A stretch of DNA of 64,000 bases from assembly GCF_013377235.1 (NCBI RefSeq), contig NZ_CP016226.1, positions 558,001 through 622,000 on the forward strand. Reading direction: 5' to 3'. This DNA is from Mannheimia varigena. GTDB lineage: Bacteria > Pseudomonadota > Gammaproteobacteria > Enterobacterales > Pasteurellaceae. The notes under the pieces are model-generated. The model was not told the DNA's origin. It worked only from the letters and a program-made list of their open reading frames with translations, and searched no databases. Below, piece after piece: positions 43,811 through 53,183 of this stretch (the stretch's first letter is position 1; every line of letters starts with the position of its first letter). The position numbers were made by a program, and so were the translations under genes.

Positions 43811-44947
43811 TTATTCCGCTGGGTAAATCACCCCTAAACTTACCGCTTTTTTTGCCCCTGTAACGCTAGGCATATTACTTGGTAAACTATGCATTCGTTG
43901 ATAAGCCAGCCAAGCAAATGCAGCGGCTTCGACATAATCAATATCTAAACCAAACTCGGTTGTGGTTGTAACGTTCCAGTTTGGCAGTAAATCGGCTAAG
44001 CGTTCCATTAGCAACGGATTTCTTGCCCCTCCACCACATACTAACAGAAGGCAAGGCAATTCAGTTTGAAGTGCGATTAATTCATTGGCGATGCTTTTTG
44101 CGGTAAATTCTGCTAAGGTGCGTTGCACATCTTCAGGTTTACAAGCGGTGAAATTTTCTAATTTTTTTGCAAGCCAAGTTAAATTAAACAGCTCTCGACC
44201 TGTACTTTTAGGCGGTGCTTTAGCAAAAAATGGCTCGTCTAATAATGAAGCTAATAACTCGTCATTCACTTCTCCACTTCTCGCCCACTCGCCGTTTTTG
44301 TCGTATCTTTTGCCTTGATGTTGCTCAATCCAGCTATCCATCAAGGTATTACCAGCTCCCACATCATAGCCAATAGTTGGGCTATTCGGTTTTAGCACTG
44401 AAATGTTACTAATACCACCAATGTTTAGTACCACCGTTAAACGATTAGCATCACTAAAAATTGCTTGATGAAAAGCCGGCACAAGCGGTGCCCCCTGCCC
44501 TCCAACTGCCATATCTTTACGACGAAAATCGGCAATGGTGGTGATGCCTGTTTTGGCTGCAACTAAATTCATATCACCAATTTGTGTTGTAAATGGATAA
44601 ACGGAATCCGGAGAATGCCAAACCGTTTGCCCGTGGCAACCAATGGCTTGAATATGTTCTGCTGTTAGCTGATTTTTCGCTAAAAACGCATTAATGGTTT
44701 GTGCATAAAGCAAGCCTAAACGGTGGTCGATTTCCCCCAGCTTTTGGAGATTGGTTTCTCCCGTTTTAAGCAACGCAGAAATATCCGAACGTAATTCCTC
44801 CGGCATTGGAAAGAAATCACAAGCGATCATTTTGGGCGGATTTTTTGCAAAATCCATTAAAGCAATATCTACGCCATCAAGGCTCGTGCCGGACATTACG
44901 CCGATATAGTAACTTGGGCTATACTCATTCATCATAAAATTAAACAT
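43811..44947 (-). CDS. anmK: Anhydro-N-acetylmuramic acid kinase
   Basis: Opens and phosphorylates 1,6-anhydroMurNAc, the product of lytic transglycosylases such as MltA, giving MurNAc-6-phosphate for MurQ. The 378-residue protein carries the ATPase-fold motif GVMSGTSLDGVDIALMDF, GCHGQTVWHSP, VLNIGGISNIS and CGGGARNPLLM. Starts at 44935 or 44932 are also possible, as no ribosome binding site decides. Two USS copies lie in frame (44141-44149, 44481-44489). Together with mltA, murQ and nagK it completes much of wall-sugar recycling within this window. Confidence 0.95.
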   Translation of the reverse strand: MFNFMMNEYSPSYYIGVMSGTSLDGVDIALMDFAKNPPKMIACDFFPMPEELRSDISALLKTGETNLQKLGEIDHRLGLLYAQTINAFLAKNQLTAEHIQAIGCHGQTVWHSPDSVYPFTTQIGDMNLVAAKTGITTIADFRRKDMAVGGQGAPLVPAFHQAIFSDANRLTVVLNIGGISNISVLKPNSPTIGYDVGAGNTLMDSWIEQHQGKRYDKNGEWARSGEVNDELLASLLDEPFFAKAPPKSTGRELFNLTWLAKKLENFTACKPEDVQRTLAEFTAKSIANELIALQTELPCLLLVCGGGARNPLLMERLADLLPNWNVTTTTEFGLDIDYVEAAAFAWLAYQRMHSLPSNMPSVTGAKKAVSLGVIYPAE

Positions 44948-44958
44948 CTGCTTTACTC

Positions 44959-45127
44959 GTTACTTTTCTTTGCTTCGCCAAAGAAAAGTAACCAAAAGAA
45001 AGGCGACCCGAACTTCACCGCTTTTCTTCACTTAATTTGAATTGGCTTAACGACAAATTTACATTCGCTTCGCTCAGAGTAAATTTGCCTAGCAATTCAA
45101 ATACGCTCAGGCGGTTCAGACGGGACA
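44959..45127. repeat. Complex palindromic intergenic element between queF and anmK
   Basis: Three perfect inverted repeats in about 150 bases. GTTACTTTTCTTTG (44959-44972) pairs with CAAAGAAAAGTAAC (44979-44992) around a six-base loop. ATTTGAATTG (45035-45044) pairs with CAATTCAAAT (45093-45102), and nested inside it CAAATTTAC (45054-45062) pairs with GTAAATTTG (45079-45087). The 14-bp hairpin with the following CCAAAAGAAAGGCGACCC resembles a dispersed repeat I recall from several proteobacterial genomes. There is no T-run terminator and no coding potential. Confidence 0.7.
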
Positions 45128-45133
45128 ATAAAA

Positions 45134-45973
45134 TCACTGTCTTGCCATCCGTAAATTTTCCGGCACTTCCTCAAAATTTGATCTAAACGGATTAATATCC
45201 AACCCACCTCGTCTGGTGTAGCGTGCATAAACGGTCAATTTTTCAGGCTGAGCGAATTGCATTAAATCGCAGAAAATGCGTTCCACACATTGTTCGTGGA
45301 ATTCGTTATGCTCACGGAATGAAACCAAATAACGTAGCAGTTTTTCGCGGTTTAACTTTTTGCCTTTGTAGCGAATTTGCACGCTGCCCCAATCGGGCTG
45401 GGAAGTAATTAAGCAGTTAGATTTGAGCAAATGGCTGACTAAGGTTTCTTCTACCATCTCATCTTCTGCTACGTTTTCTAAATAGTGAGTTGAAAATGCG
45501 TAGCTGTCGATTTGAATATCTTGTTCATCAATGCATTCGCCTTCAAAGTCCACAATCAGCTGTTTCGTATAATGCGATAGTTTGTAAATTTTTACCGAAA
45601 CTTGACCGCTTGCACAATTTTCTAGATCTCGTTGGATCGTCTGTTCAACTTCTTCAATTGAGCTAAATTTAGTTTGGTTAAAGCTGTTTAAATAGAGCTT
45701 GAAACTTTTTGATTCAATTAAATTTTCGCTTTTGAAATCAATAGCAACATCAGCAATCGCCACCTGTGGCAAACCGTTTTTATTCAGCCACGAGAGCTCG
45801 TAACACGTCCACACATCAGCCCCTTGAGTAAACGGCTGAGATTGTGCAATTCCTAACCCATCACGGTTTAATTTGCGGGGTACAGGCTGTAAAAGTGAAG
45901 AATCATATTCGCTTTTGTATTCAGTTTTTTGCCCCAATTTTAGGGCATCAAGAGATTTATCGTTGTAGTTCAT
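45134..45973 (-). CDS. queF: NADPH-dependent 7-cyano-7-deazaguanine reductase
   Basis: Reduces preQ0 to preQ1 in queuosine biosynthesis. The 279-residue protein is the long, two-domain (YqcD) type, as in E. coli. The catalytic cysteine is Cys187 in SNCLITSQPDWGS, which forms a thioimide with the nitrile; the QueF motif ESKSFKLYLNSFNQ is at residues 87-100. It has no neighbouring que genes; gmhB lies eight bases upstream in the same direction, so bcp-gmhB-queF may be one unit. Confidence 0.96.
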   Translation of the reverse strand: MNYNDKSLDALKLGQKTEYKSEYDSSLLQPVPRKLNRDGLGIAQSQPFTQGADVWTCYELSWLNKNGLPQVAIADVAIDFKSENLIESKSFKLYLNSFNQTKFSSIEEVEQTIQRDLENCASGQVSVKIYKLSHYTKQLIVDFEGECIDEQDIQIDSYAFSTHYLENVAEDEMVEETLVSHLLKSNCLITSQPDWGSVQIRYKGKKLNREKLLRYLVSFREHNEFHEQCVERIFCDLMQFAQPEKLTVYARYTRRGGLDINPFRSNFEEVPENLRMARQ

Positions 45974-45981
45974 TTTATTTC

Positions 45982-46530
45982 TTATTTAATGTATCTAACT
46001 AAATCCACAAGGCTATCTAGCACTAAATCTGCTTTTGCTTCGCCTTCTGCGGTAACAACTTTACCTGTTCTTACCAATACTTTGGTTTTCACGCCGGCAT
46101 TTTCGGCTGCTAGTAAGTCTTCCAATTTATCGCCTACCATATAGGATTGAGCCGGATTGATATTCAGATCTTTAATTGCTTGCTCAAGCATTCCTGCTTT
46201 GGGTTTGCGGCAATCGCAATCTTCTCGGTACTCGCCTTTGCCTTCAGGATGATGTGGGCAATAGTAAATGCCATCAAGCACTACGCCGTAATCTTCATCG
46301 AGCGACCAATCCATCCATTCAGTAAGTTGCATAAATTGATCTTCGCTGAAATAACCACGAGCAATGCCAGATTGATTAGTGACTAGCACAAGCAAATAGC
46401 CTTTATCTTGAAATTGTTTTAACGCCTTGCCAACGCCCTCGATGAACTGGAAATCATCAATTTTATGCACATAACCATGATCGATATTAATGGTGCCATC
46501 ACGGTCAAGAAAAATCGCTTTCTTAGCCAT
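45982..46530 (-). CDS. gmhB: D-glycero-beta-D-manno-heptose-1,7-bisphosphate 7-phosphatase
   Basis: HAD-family phosphatase in ADP-heptose synthesis for the lipooligosaccharide inner core. The 182-residue protein has the HAD motif FLDRDGTIN with Asp9 and Asp11, the threonine motif LVTNQSG, and the zinc-binding cysteine loop CPHHPEGKG...CDCRKP. The ATG at 46530 overlaps the bcp stop codon; the longer frame starts at a TTG. It supplies the donor for heptosyltransferases such as the gene at 6265. Confidence 0.95.
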   Translation of the reverse strand: MAKKAIFLDRDGTINIDHGYVHKIDDFQFIEGVGKALKQFQDKGYLLVLVTNQSGIARGYFSEDQFMQLTEWMDWSLDEDYGVVLDGIYYCPHHPEGKGEYREDCDCRKPKAGMLEQAIKDLNINPAQSYMVGDKLEDLLAAENAGVKTKVLVRTGKVVTAEGEAKADLVLDSLVDLVRYIK

Positions 46531-47000
46531 CAATTTGATCCTTTAATAAAATCGACCACCATTTGGTGATGTTCACTTGTTTTGAATTTATCAAAAACGT
46601 ATTCGATCACGCCTTGTTCATTCACTAAAAAGCTGATGCGATGAATGCCATCATAGGTTTTGCCTAAGAATTTCTTCTCGCCCCATACGCCGAAAGCCTC
46701 TGCCACTTGGTGATCTGGGTCGGATAACAAAGTGAAATTAAGCTCTTTCTTTTCAACAAATTGAGCTAACTTTTTCGGTAAATCAGGGCTGATGCCAAGT
46801 ACCACAACATTGAGTTCATCAAGTTCTGATTTGCTATCACGCAATCCGCACGCTTGTGTGGTACAGCCCGGAGTTAAGGCTTTCGGGTAGAAATAAACTA
46901 GCACTTTTTTACCCGCAAATTGAGAAAGAGAAACTGGCTCATCAGCCTGATTTTGAAGGGTAAATTGAGGGGCTTTATCGCCTGCTTTTAAGATATTCAT
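46530..47000 (-). CDS. bcp: Thioredoxin-dependent peroxiredoxin Bcp
   Basis: Reduces hydrogen peroxide and organic peroxides. The 156-residue protein has the peroxidatic Cys46 in LTPGCTTQACGL with Cys51 as resolving cysteine, the atypical 2-Cys arrangement of BCP/PrxQ. The start MNILKAGDKAP matches E. coli Bcp; an in-frame ATG at 47015 would add five residues. It overlaps gmhB by one base. Confidence 0.95.
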   Translation of the reverse strand: MNILKAGDKAPQFTLQNQADEPVSLSQFAGKKVLVYFYPKALTPGCTTQACGLRDSKSELDELNVVVLGISPDLPKKLAQFVEKKELNFTLLSDPDHQVAEAFGVWGEKKFLGKTYDGIHRISFLVNEQGVIEYVFDKFKTSEHHQMVVDFIKGSN

Positions 47001-47019
47001 TTGTAATTTTTCCATAAAA

Positions 47020-47049
47020 AATAACCGCTTGTATTGTACTACAAGCGGT
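47020..47049 (-). terminator. USS-derived terminator after hemW
   Basis: ACCGCTTGTA at 47024-47033 and TACAAGCGGT at 47040-47049 form a 10-bp stem around TTGTAC-type loop sequence. On the minus strand the stem follows the hemW stop codon and is trailed by TATTTTTTATG, so it terminates hemW just before bcp. Confidence 0.78.
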
Positions 47050-47073
47050 CAAATCTTAAAATTTTTTTGCAAA

Positions 47074-48231
47074 TTATTCTAAAAATCCTTCCAACAATTC
47101 GTTTAAAAACAATTTGCCGTGTTGGGTAATTTGCCAATGGGTTGCGGTTTCAGAAATATAATTTTGGCTTAATGCCCAATCCATTGTTGGGCGAACAATT
47201 TCGCTATCTAACCCAGTAAACCATTCAAATTCTTGTTTTGGTGTGGCTTCAAGCAAGCGGAAACGGTTCATAAAGAATTCGAATGGGCGATCGTCTAGCT
47301 CGATCAAATTCTGACTGTATCGGTATTCGCCTCGCATATAGCCTTTCGGGTGTTTGGTTTTACTAAAGCGGTAAATTTCGCCGGTCGGGTAAGAAATTTT
47401 ACCGTGAGCCCCACAGCCAATCGCTAAGTAATCGCCAAACCGCCAGTAGTTAAGATTGTGGTGGCATTGGTAGCCTTTTTTGGCGTAGGCAGAAGTTTCG
47501 TACTGTTCATAGCCGGCAGCCGTTAAAAGCTGATGTCCTTGCTCGAAAATTTCCCATAATTCGTCATCATCCGGCAAAGTTGGCTTACGATAATAGAACA
47601 TTGTATTTGGCTCAATAGTGAGCTGATACCACGATAAATGCGGCGGATTAAGAGCAATCCCTTGTTCTAAATCACTTAACGCTTGTTTTACCGATTGATT
47701 TGGTAAACCGTGCATTAAATCAATATTAAAACTGTTCAGCCCAAATTTTGCAGCATTTTGGGCAAAAATGACCGCTTGTTTGGCTTCATTGGCATCGTGA
47801 ATCCGCCCGAGTTTGAGCAATTTTTCCGGCTCGAAACTTTGAATGCCCATCGAAATACGATTAACCCCACCTTGAGCATAACCGATAAATCGTTCTGCTT
47901 CCGCCGTTCCCGGGTTTGCCTCCAACGTAATTTCAATATTCGATTCAAAAGGAATTCTCTTTTCCACTTCTTTAAGCAAGTAGGAAATGCCCTCGGCGGA
48001 AAACAGGCTCGGAGTACCGCCGCCAATAAAAATCGAGTGTAATTTACGATCACCGATTGCCACTTGGTAAGCGGTTAAATCTTGAGATAAATCTGCAAGT
48101 AGGTGTTCGATATATTCTTGTTCAGGAATTAACCCTTTTTGAGCGTGGGAGTTGAAATCACAATAAGGGCATTTCTGCATACACCACGGAATATGGATAT
48201 AAAGGCTTAAAGGAGGTAAAGTGAGTGTCAC
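47074..48231 (-). CDS. hemW: Heme chaperone HemW (radical SAM, HemN-like)
   Basis: A 385-residue radical-SAM protein with the cluster motif C17xxxC21xxC24 (WCMQKCPYCDFNSH). It also has IFIGGGTPS and the HemN-type C-terminal domain. HemW proteins bind and deliver heme and lack the extra cysteine region that makes HemN a coproporphyrinogen oxidase; the family was long misnamed for that reason. It is divergent from the solute-binding protein gene. Confidence 0.93.
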   Translation of the reverse strand: MTLTLPPLSLYIHIPWCMQKCPYCDFNSHAQKGLIPEQEYIEHLLADLSQDLTAYQVAIGDRKLHSIFIGGGTPSLFSAEGISYLLKEVEKRIPFESNIEITLEANPGTAEAERFIGYAQGGVNRISMGIQSFEPEKLLKLGRIHDANEAKQAVIFAQNAAKFGLNSFNIDLMHGLPNQSVKQALSDLEQGIALNPPHLSWYQLTIEPNTMFYYRKPTLPDDDELWEIFEQGHQLLTAAGYEQYETSAYAKKGYQCHHNLNYWRFGDYLAIGCGAHGKISYPTGEIYRFSKTKHPKGYMRGEYRYSQNLIELDDRPFEFFMNRFRLLEATPKQEFEWFTGLDSEIVRPTMDWALSQNYISETATHWQITQHGKLFLNELLEGFLE

Positions 48232-48305
48232 AATTTGTTCTTCGTCATAAATTTATGATGGGCGAATAATAGCGAAAAGCAAGCAATGTGAAAAGTAAAG
48301 ATTTT

Positions 48306-48321
48306 CGTGAACTAGATCACA
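48306..48321 (+). promoter_or_regulatory. CRP-type site upstream of the ABC transporter operon
   Basis: CGTGA-ACTAGA-TCACA matches the CRP consensus TGTGA-N6-TCACA at nine of ten specified bases. Its centre, 48313.5, lies about 60 bases upstream of the transcription start predicted from the TATGAT at 48361-48366, the spacing of a class I CRP-activated promoter. Confidence 0.7.
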
Positions 48322-48338
48322 AATTCGGTAATTCTCAC

Positions 48339-48366
48339 TTTACCCTATTTTCATTAATGCTATGAT
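48339..48366 (+). promoter_or_regulatory. Candidate promoter of the ABC transporter operon
   Basis: TTTACC at 48339-48344, 16 bases, then TATGAT at 48361-48366. A good -10 with a poor -35 is what a CRP-dependent promoter would show. The start codon is 90 bases further on, with an AAGGAGC ribosome binding site. Confidence 0.5.
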
Positions 48367-48455
48367 AGTTTTAATTCAAAACAAGTGTATTTTTTGATAA
48401 ATTCACTTCAACATAAAATATACTGCCCTTCACTACAAATCCAAGGAGCTTTAAA

Positions 48456-50039
48456 ATGACAAAACATTTTGAACACAGTGAATCACGTCGTGGTTTTATG
48501 AAATTAATGGCTGGCGTAGGTGCTGGTTTCGCATTTAGCGGTACATTAGGCACATTCACCCCTAGAGCATTTGCAGCTCCCACAGCTGGTTCAACTATTG
48601 AAGCCGGTATTGCCTATCCCATATCAACCGGATTTGATCCCCTCACCTCAAGTGGTGCATCATCAATGGCGGCAAACCTCCATATTTTTGAAGGCCTCGT
48701 GGACTTACACCCAGCCACTCGTCAGCCATACTTAGCATTAGCAGCGGCTGAGCCTGAAAAAGTAGATGATGTGACTTATCGCATTACCTTACGTGACGGT
48801 GCAAAATTCCACAACGGTAACCCCGTTACCACTGAAGACGTGGTTTACTCGTTCGAGCGTGTTTTAGACCCTGCTAAAGCGTCACTTTTCGCACAATTCA
48901 TTCCGTTTATCGACAGCGTGAAGAAAGTGGACGAAAAAGTGGTTGAGTTCAAATTAAAATATCCGTTTGCGTTATTCAAAGAGCGTTTAACTATCGTTAA
49001 AATCGTGCCAAAAGCATTAGTAGAAGCTGGTCAAGCTGCGTTTGATGCAAACCCAGTAGGTACTGGCCCATACAGATTTGTATCAGCAACCAAAGATGAC
49101 CGTATCGTATTTGAAGCATTTGCAGATTATAAAGGTCAATACCCTGCACAAGTAGAAAAAATGACGTGGTTCTTATTATCTGACGATGCGGCTCGTGTAA
49201 CCGCTCAAGAGTCGGGGCGTGTGCAAGCGATTGAGTCTGTACCTTACTTAGATGCAGAACGCTTAAAACGTAAAGGTACAGTAGAATCAGTACAATCATT
49301 CGGCTTATTATTCTTAATGTTTAACTGCGAAAAAGCACCGTTTAACAACCCGAAAGTTCGCCAAGCGTTACACTATGGTTTAGACACGCAAAAATTAATT
49401 GATGTGGTATTCTTAGGCAATGCGAAAGCTGCAACCTCTTATGTGCAAGACACTCACCCAGACTATGTTAAAGCCGCGTCACAATACGATTTCGACAAAG
49501 CAAAAGCAGAAGCATTATTAGCAGAAGCTGGCGTAACTGAGTTGAAATTCGAATTGTTAGCAACAGACCACTCTTGGGTAAAAGAGTGTGCACCATTAAT
49601 TCTTGAATCTTGGAACGCATTAAAAGGCGTGAAGGTATCACTTAAACACTTACAATCTGGTGCGTTATATGGCGCTCATGTTGATAAAGGTGCATTTGAA
49701 GTAGTTATTGCGCCGGGTGATCCATCTGTATTCGGTAACGACTTAGACTTATTATTAAGCTGGTGGTATCGTGGTGATGTATGGCCGAAACGTCGCTTCC
49801 GTTGGTCTGATACAGCAGAATATGCAGAGCTTCAAAAATTACTTGATGAAGCAGCGAAAGATCCATCTGCCTCAAAAGCGGCTTGGGAAAAAGCAATTAA
49901 TATTATTGCTGAGCATGTTCCACTTTATCCGATTATCCATCGTAAATTACCAACCGCGTGGAACGATAAAGCATTAACTGGCTTCCAACCATTACCAACA
50001 ACGGGTATGTCATTCATTGGCGTTGGTCGTGCTAAATAA
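48456..50039 (+). CDS. Family 5 ABC solute-binding protein with Tat signal
   Basis: Periplasmic binding protein (527 residues) of the peptide/nickel family (SBP_bac_5). The N-terminus carries a twin-arginine motif, SRRGFMK at residues 10-16, a weakly hydrophobic stretch and probable cleavage after AFA (about residue 40), so it should be exported folded. The domain has DVVYSFERVLDP, NPVGTGPYRF and VRQALHYGLD typical of the family. The ligand may be a peptide, nickel complex or other small molecule; it cannot be told from the sequence. It is the first gene of a four-gene transporter operon. A USS hairpin after it could keep its expression above that of the permeases. Confidence 0.9.
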   Translation: MTKHFEHSESRRGFMKLMAGVGAGFAFSGTLGTFTPRAFAAPTAGSTIEAGIAYPISTGFDPLTSSGASSMAANLHIFEGLVDLHPATRQPYLALAAAEPEKVDDVTYRITLRDGAKFHNGNPVTTEDVVYSFERVLDPAKASLFAQFIPFIDSVKKVDEKVVEFKLKYPFALFKERLTIVKIVPKALVEAGQAAFDANPVGTGPYRFVSATKDDRIVFEAFADYKGQYPAQVEKMTWFLLSDDAARVTAQESGRVQAIESVPYLDAERLKRKGTVESVQSFGLLFLMFNCEKAPFNNPKVRQALHYGLDTQKLIDVVFLGNAKAATSYVQDTHPDYVKAASQYDFDKAKAEALLAEAGVTELKFELLATDHSWVKECAPLILESWNALKGVKVSLKHLQSGALYGAHVDKGAFEVVIAPGDPSVFGNDLDLLLSWWYRGDVWPKRRFRWSDTAEYAELQKLLDEAAKDPSASKAAWEKAINIIAEHVPLYPIIHRKLPTAWNDKALTGFQPLPTTGMSFIGVGRAK

Positions 50040-50055
50040 TAAGCACTAAATAAAT

Positions 50056-50092
50056 ACAAGCGGTAAAATTTCTCCAAAAATTTACCGCTTGT
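50056..50092 (+). terminator. USS hairpin between binding-protein and permease genes
   Basis: TACAAGCGGTAAA (50055-50067) and TTTACCGCTTGTA (50081-50093) are perfect inverted copies with a 13-base spacer. No long T-run follows, so it probably acts as a partial terminator or 3'-end stabiliser inside the operon. The rest of the 213-base gap before the permease is AT-rich. Confidence 0.6.
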
Positions 50093-50253
50093 ATAGATAA
50101 AAATAAAAAAGATGTAATCTTTCGTTTTATATCATTCAAATTCTTATCATCTCTAGCTATATTTTCATTTATAATTCTACGGTTTGAACATATTCACTTT
50201 GTAGGAAAAATTAGGTTTAATTTTGGAGTGTAACTACACTCAAGGAGAAGAAA

Positions 50254-51207
50254 ATGGAAATTATACTCCGATTATTATGGCGTCGCTTGATGGCGTTGCC
50301 GGTAATGATCTTAGGCGTAACCGCCCTTGTATTTATTGTTTTACAATTTACTCCCGGGGATCCGGCTACTGTCGCCCTTGGTGAAAGTGCAAGTGAAGCG
50401 GCAAAAGAAATTTACCGTGAACAGCATGGTTTAAACGATCCATTAATCGTGCAATACCTTCGCTTTTTAGGCAATTTGTTCGTGCTTGATTTCGGTATGA
50501 CGACACCGCCTGAACAACCTATTGTGGATATGATCGCCAAAGCTTTCCCACTCACCCTACAACTGACCTTTATCGGGGTATTTTTAGCGGCAATCGTTTC
50601 TTTCACTTTAGGGGTGACAGCGGCTCTTTACCGTGATACGTGGGTGGATCAAGTGATTCGTTTCATCTCTGTTGCAGCAGTTGCAACACCATCGTTCTGG
50701 TTAGGTATCTTATTAATCCAATACTTCTCACTAAAATTAGATTGGTTGCCATCAGGTGGTTTTGTGCCGTTTAGTGAAGACCCTCAAGGATATGTCAGTT
50801 CGATGATTCTCCCTTCTCTAGCGCTTGCCGTGCCGGTTTGTGCGTCATTAATCCGTGTGGTCCGTACCACAATGGTAGAAGAAATGGACAAAGATTATGT
50901 GCGTACCGCTATCGGTAACGGCGTGCCTTATTCAACGGTTATCCGCCACAACGTATTACGCAATGCGTTAATCACCCCGGTCACCGTGTTAGGTTTGCGT
51001 GTGGGGTACTTATTAGGCGGTGCGGTGGTTATCGAGCAAATCTTCGACTTACCGGGAATGGGTAAATTAATTTTCAACGGTATCGTAAACCACGACTTAA
51101 ACCTTGTTCAAGGTGTGGTGCTAACCATTGCATTTACCTTCGTATTGGTGAATATCATCGTTGATATTCTCTACTTGCTCATTAATCCAAAAATTCGGAG
51201 TTTATAA
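50254..51207 (+). CDS. ABC transporter permease, DppB-like
   Basis: Inner-membrane subunit (317 residues, about six helices) of a family 5 importer. The N-terminal LLWRRLMALPVMILGVTALVFIVLQFTPGDPA and the EAA loop region EEMDKDYVRTAIGNGVPYSTVIRHNVLRNALITPV (about residues 210-245) are typical of the DppB/OppB/NikB group. A strong AAGGAGAAG box precedes the start. The downstream fused gene starts one base after its stop codon. Confidence 0.92.
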   Translation: MEIILRLLWRRLMALPVMILGVTALVFIVLQFTPGDPATVALGESASEAAKEIYREQHGLNDPLIVQYLRFLGNLFVLDFGMTTPPEQPIVDMIAKAFPLTLQLTFIGVFLAAIVSFTLGVTAALYRDTWVDQVIRFISVAAVATPSFWLGILLIQYFSLKLDWLPSGGFVPFSEDPQGYVSSMILPSLALAVPVCASLIRVVRTTMVEEMDKDYVRTAIGNGVPYSTVIRHNVLRNALITPVTVLGLRVGYLLGGAVVIEQIFDLPGMGKLIFNGIVNHDLNLVQGVVLTIAFTFVLVNIIVDILYLLINPKIRSL

Positions 51208-51208
51208 T

Positions 51209-53170
51209 ATGTTTCGCCAAGGATTAGCTGCTCGACTTGCTTCAGGCGGTGCAAGATTTAGAGCCTTATCAACCAGTTCAAAAATCGCCTTACTCTTTAT
51301 TTTATTTGTTGCTCTCGTGGCGGTGTTTGCCCCTTGGGTTGCTCCGTATGATCCGCTACAAACCATTCGCCCGGTACAAGCACCAAGTGGTGAATATTTA
51401 TTCGGTACAGACCGCTTAGGTCGTGATATTTTCTCCCGTATGGTATGGGGGGCAAGAACCTCTCTCTTCATCGGTTTAGGTGCGGTAGGTTGTGCGATTA
51501 TCTTCGGTAGTATATTAGGGGCAACCGCCGCCACCGCAGATAAATTCGGCAACGAAGTGATTATGCGTTTTATGGATATCCTAATGGCATTCCCGGGCAT
51601 CGCATTAGCTGCTGTATTACTTGCCACTTTCGGTAACTCTGTTCCGGTAATTATCGTCACCATTGCGGTGGTTTACACCCCTCAACTTGCCCGTGTTGTG
51701 CGTGCAAACGTGGTGGCTCAATGGGAAGAAGACTATGTGCGTGCCGAGCGTGTTATCGGTGGTAGCCGTACTTACATTCTCTTAAAACACGTTGTGCGTA
51801 ATACTGCGGCTCCGGTTTTAGTATTCGCAACCGTAATGGTAGCAGATGCCATCGTATTTGAAGCATCGCTTTCATTCTTAGGGGCAGGTGTACAACCTCC
51901 GTTCCCATCTTGGGGTAACATCTTATCTGAAGGTCGTAACTTAGTATTAAGTGGCTTCTGGTGGGCAACAACCTTTGCTGGGATTATGATTTTATTAACC
52001 GTGTTAGCGTTAAACATTCTGGCAGAAGGCTTAACCGATGCGTTAGTAAACCCGAAACTCAAACGTACCACCCAAAGCAAAGAAGATGTGGCAAAACCGC
52101 TTGCAACTGATGTGCAAGAAGCGATGTCTGAAACCTTGGCATTAAAACGTTACTTACTCAAATTAAACGAGAAAGAAACCAGCCGTACAGACCGTATGCA
52201 ATTAAACCCAAATGCAAAACCGATTTTGCAAGTGAAAAACTTATCTATCCGTTTCCCAAATCGTTATGGCGAAACTCCGTTGGTTGATAACATCAGCTTC
52301 ACAGTGCACGAAGGTGAAACAATGGGATTGGTGGGTGAATCAGGTTGTGGTAAATCCATCACCACATTCTCGATTATGGGCTTATTGCCAAAAACGGCAA
52401 AAATTACCGGTGAAATTCTGTTTACCGACCGTGCCGGCAATCAATACGATTTATTGAAAACCGAAAAACTCAACGACTTGCGTGGTCACGAAATCTCAAT
52501 GATCTACCAAGATGCGTTAAGTGCGTTAAATCCATCAATGCGTATTAAAGACCAAATGGCTCAATTAATCAGCCGTGGTGGTAAACAGACAGCAGAAACC
52601 CTATTGCAATGGGTGAAATTAGATCCGGAAAAAACACTCAACCGTTATCCGCACGAACTTTCAGGCGGTCAGCGTCAGCGTGTGTTAATTGCGATGGCTC
52701 TTGCTCGTGAACCGAAACTCTTAATTGCGGACGAACCAACCACCGCATTAGACGTAACCGTTCAAGCGGAAGTGATCAAATTGCTCAACGAATTGCGTGA
52801 AAAACTCGGTTTCGCAATGGTATTCGTAAGCCACGATTTAGCCTTAGTTGCTCAAATCGCTCACCACATCACGGTAATGTATGCCGGTCAAGTGGTGGAA
52901 ACCGCTCCAACAACGCCATTGTTGGCAAACCCAACTCACGAATATACCCGTGGTTTATTAGGCTCCGTGCTTTCAACCGAGCTTCGTGCAGAACGCTTAT
53001 ATCAAATTCCGGGCAGCGTGCCTTCACCGTTTGATTTTGCGAAGGGCGACCGTTTTGCCAGCCGTTCATTGCGACCTGACGCAAACCCTGAACAGCAGTT
53101 GAAACTTGTACCAACCGGTGATCACCCACAACACTTCTGGGCATCACACTTAGAAGATAAAAAAGCATAA
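51209..53170 (+). CDS. Fused ABC permease and ATP-binding protein (DppC-DppD fusion)
   Basis: A 653-residue fusion of the second permease subunit (about residues 1-295, with the EAA loop EEDYVRAERVIGGSRTYILLKHVVRNTAAPVLV) and the first ATPase (about 330-653). The ATPase has Walker A G376-S383 (GESGCGKS), signature LSGGQRQRV, Walker B LLIADEPTTALD, and the C-terminal peptide-transporter extension. The join is a charged linker at about residues 290-335. The start at 51209 follows a CGGAG box; the longer frame overlaps the upstream permease. Such fusions are known in this family but not the rule. Confidence 0.92.
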   Translation: MFRQGLAARLASGGARFRALSTSSKIALLFILFVALVAVFAPWVAPYDPLQTIRPVQAPSGEYLFGTDRLGRDIFSRMVWGARTSLFIGLGAVGCAIIFGSILGATAATADKFGNEVIMRFMDILMAFPGIALAAVLLATFGNSVPVIIVTIAVVYTPQLARVVRANVVAQWEEDYVRAERVIGGSRTYILLKHVVRNTAAPVLVFATVMVADAIVFEASLSFLGAGVQPPFPSWGNILSEGRNLVLSGFWWATTFAGIMILLTVLALNILAEGLTDALVNPKLKRTTQSKEDVAKPLATDVQEAMSETLALKRYLLKLNEKETSRTDRMQLNPNAKPILQVKNLSIRFPNRYGETPLVDNISFTVHEGETMGLVGESGCGKSITTFSIMGLLPKTAKITGEILFTDRAGNQYDLLKTEKLNDLRGHEISMIYQDALSALNPSMRIKDQMAQLISRGGKQTAETLLQWVKLDPEKTLNRYPHELSGGQRQRVLIAMALAREPKLLIADEPTTALDVTVQAEVIKLLNELREKLGFAMVFVSHDLALVAQIAHHITVMYAGQVVETAPTTPLLANPTHEYTRGLLGSVLSTELRAERLYQIPGSVPSPFDFAKGDRFASRSLRPDANPEQQLKLVPTGDHPQHFWASHLEDKKA

Positions 53171-53183
53171 GGAGGGCAACACT

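Noticed and set aside
48997..49299. 100-codon minus-strand frame inside the binding-protein gene
   Set aside because: Antisense to a well-supported gene and without a ribosome binding site or recognisable domain.
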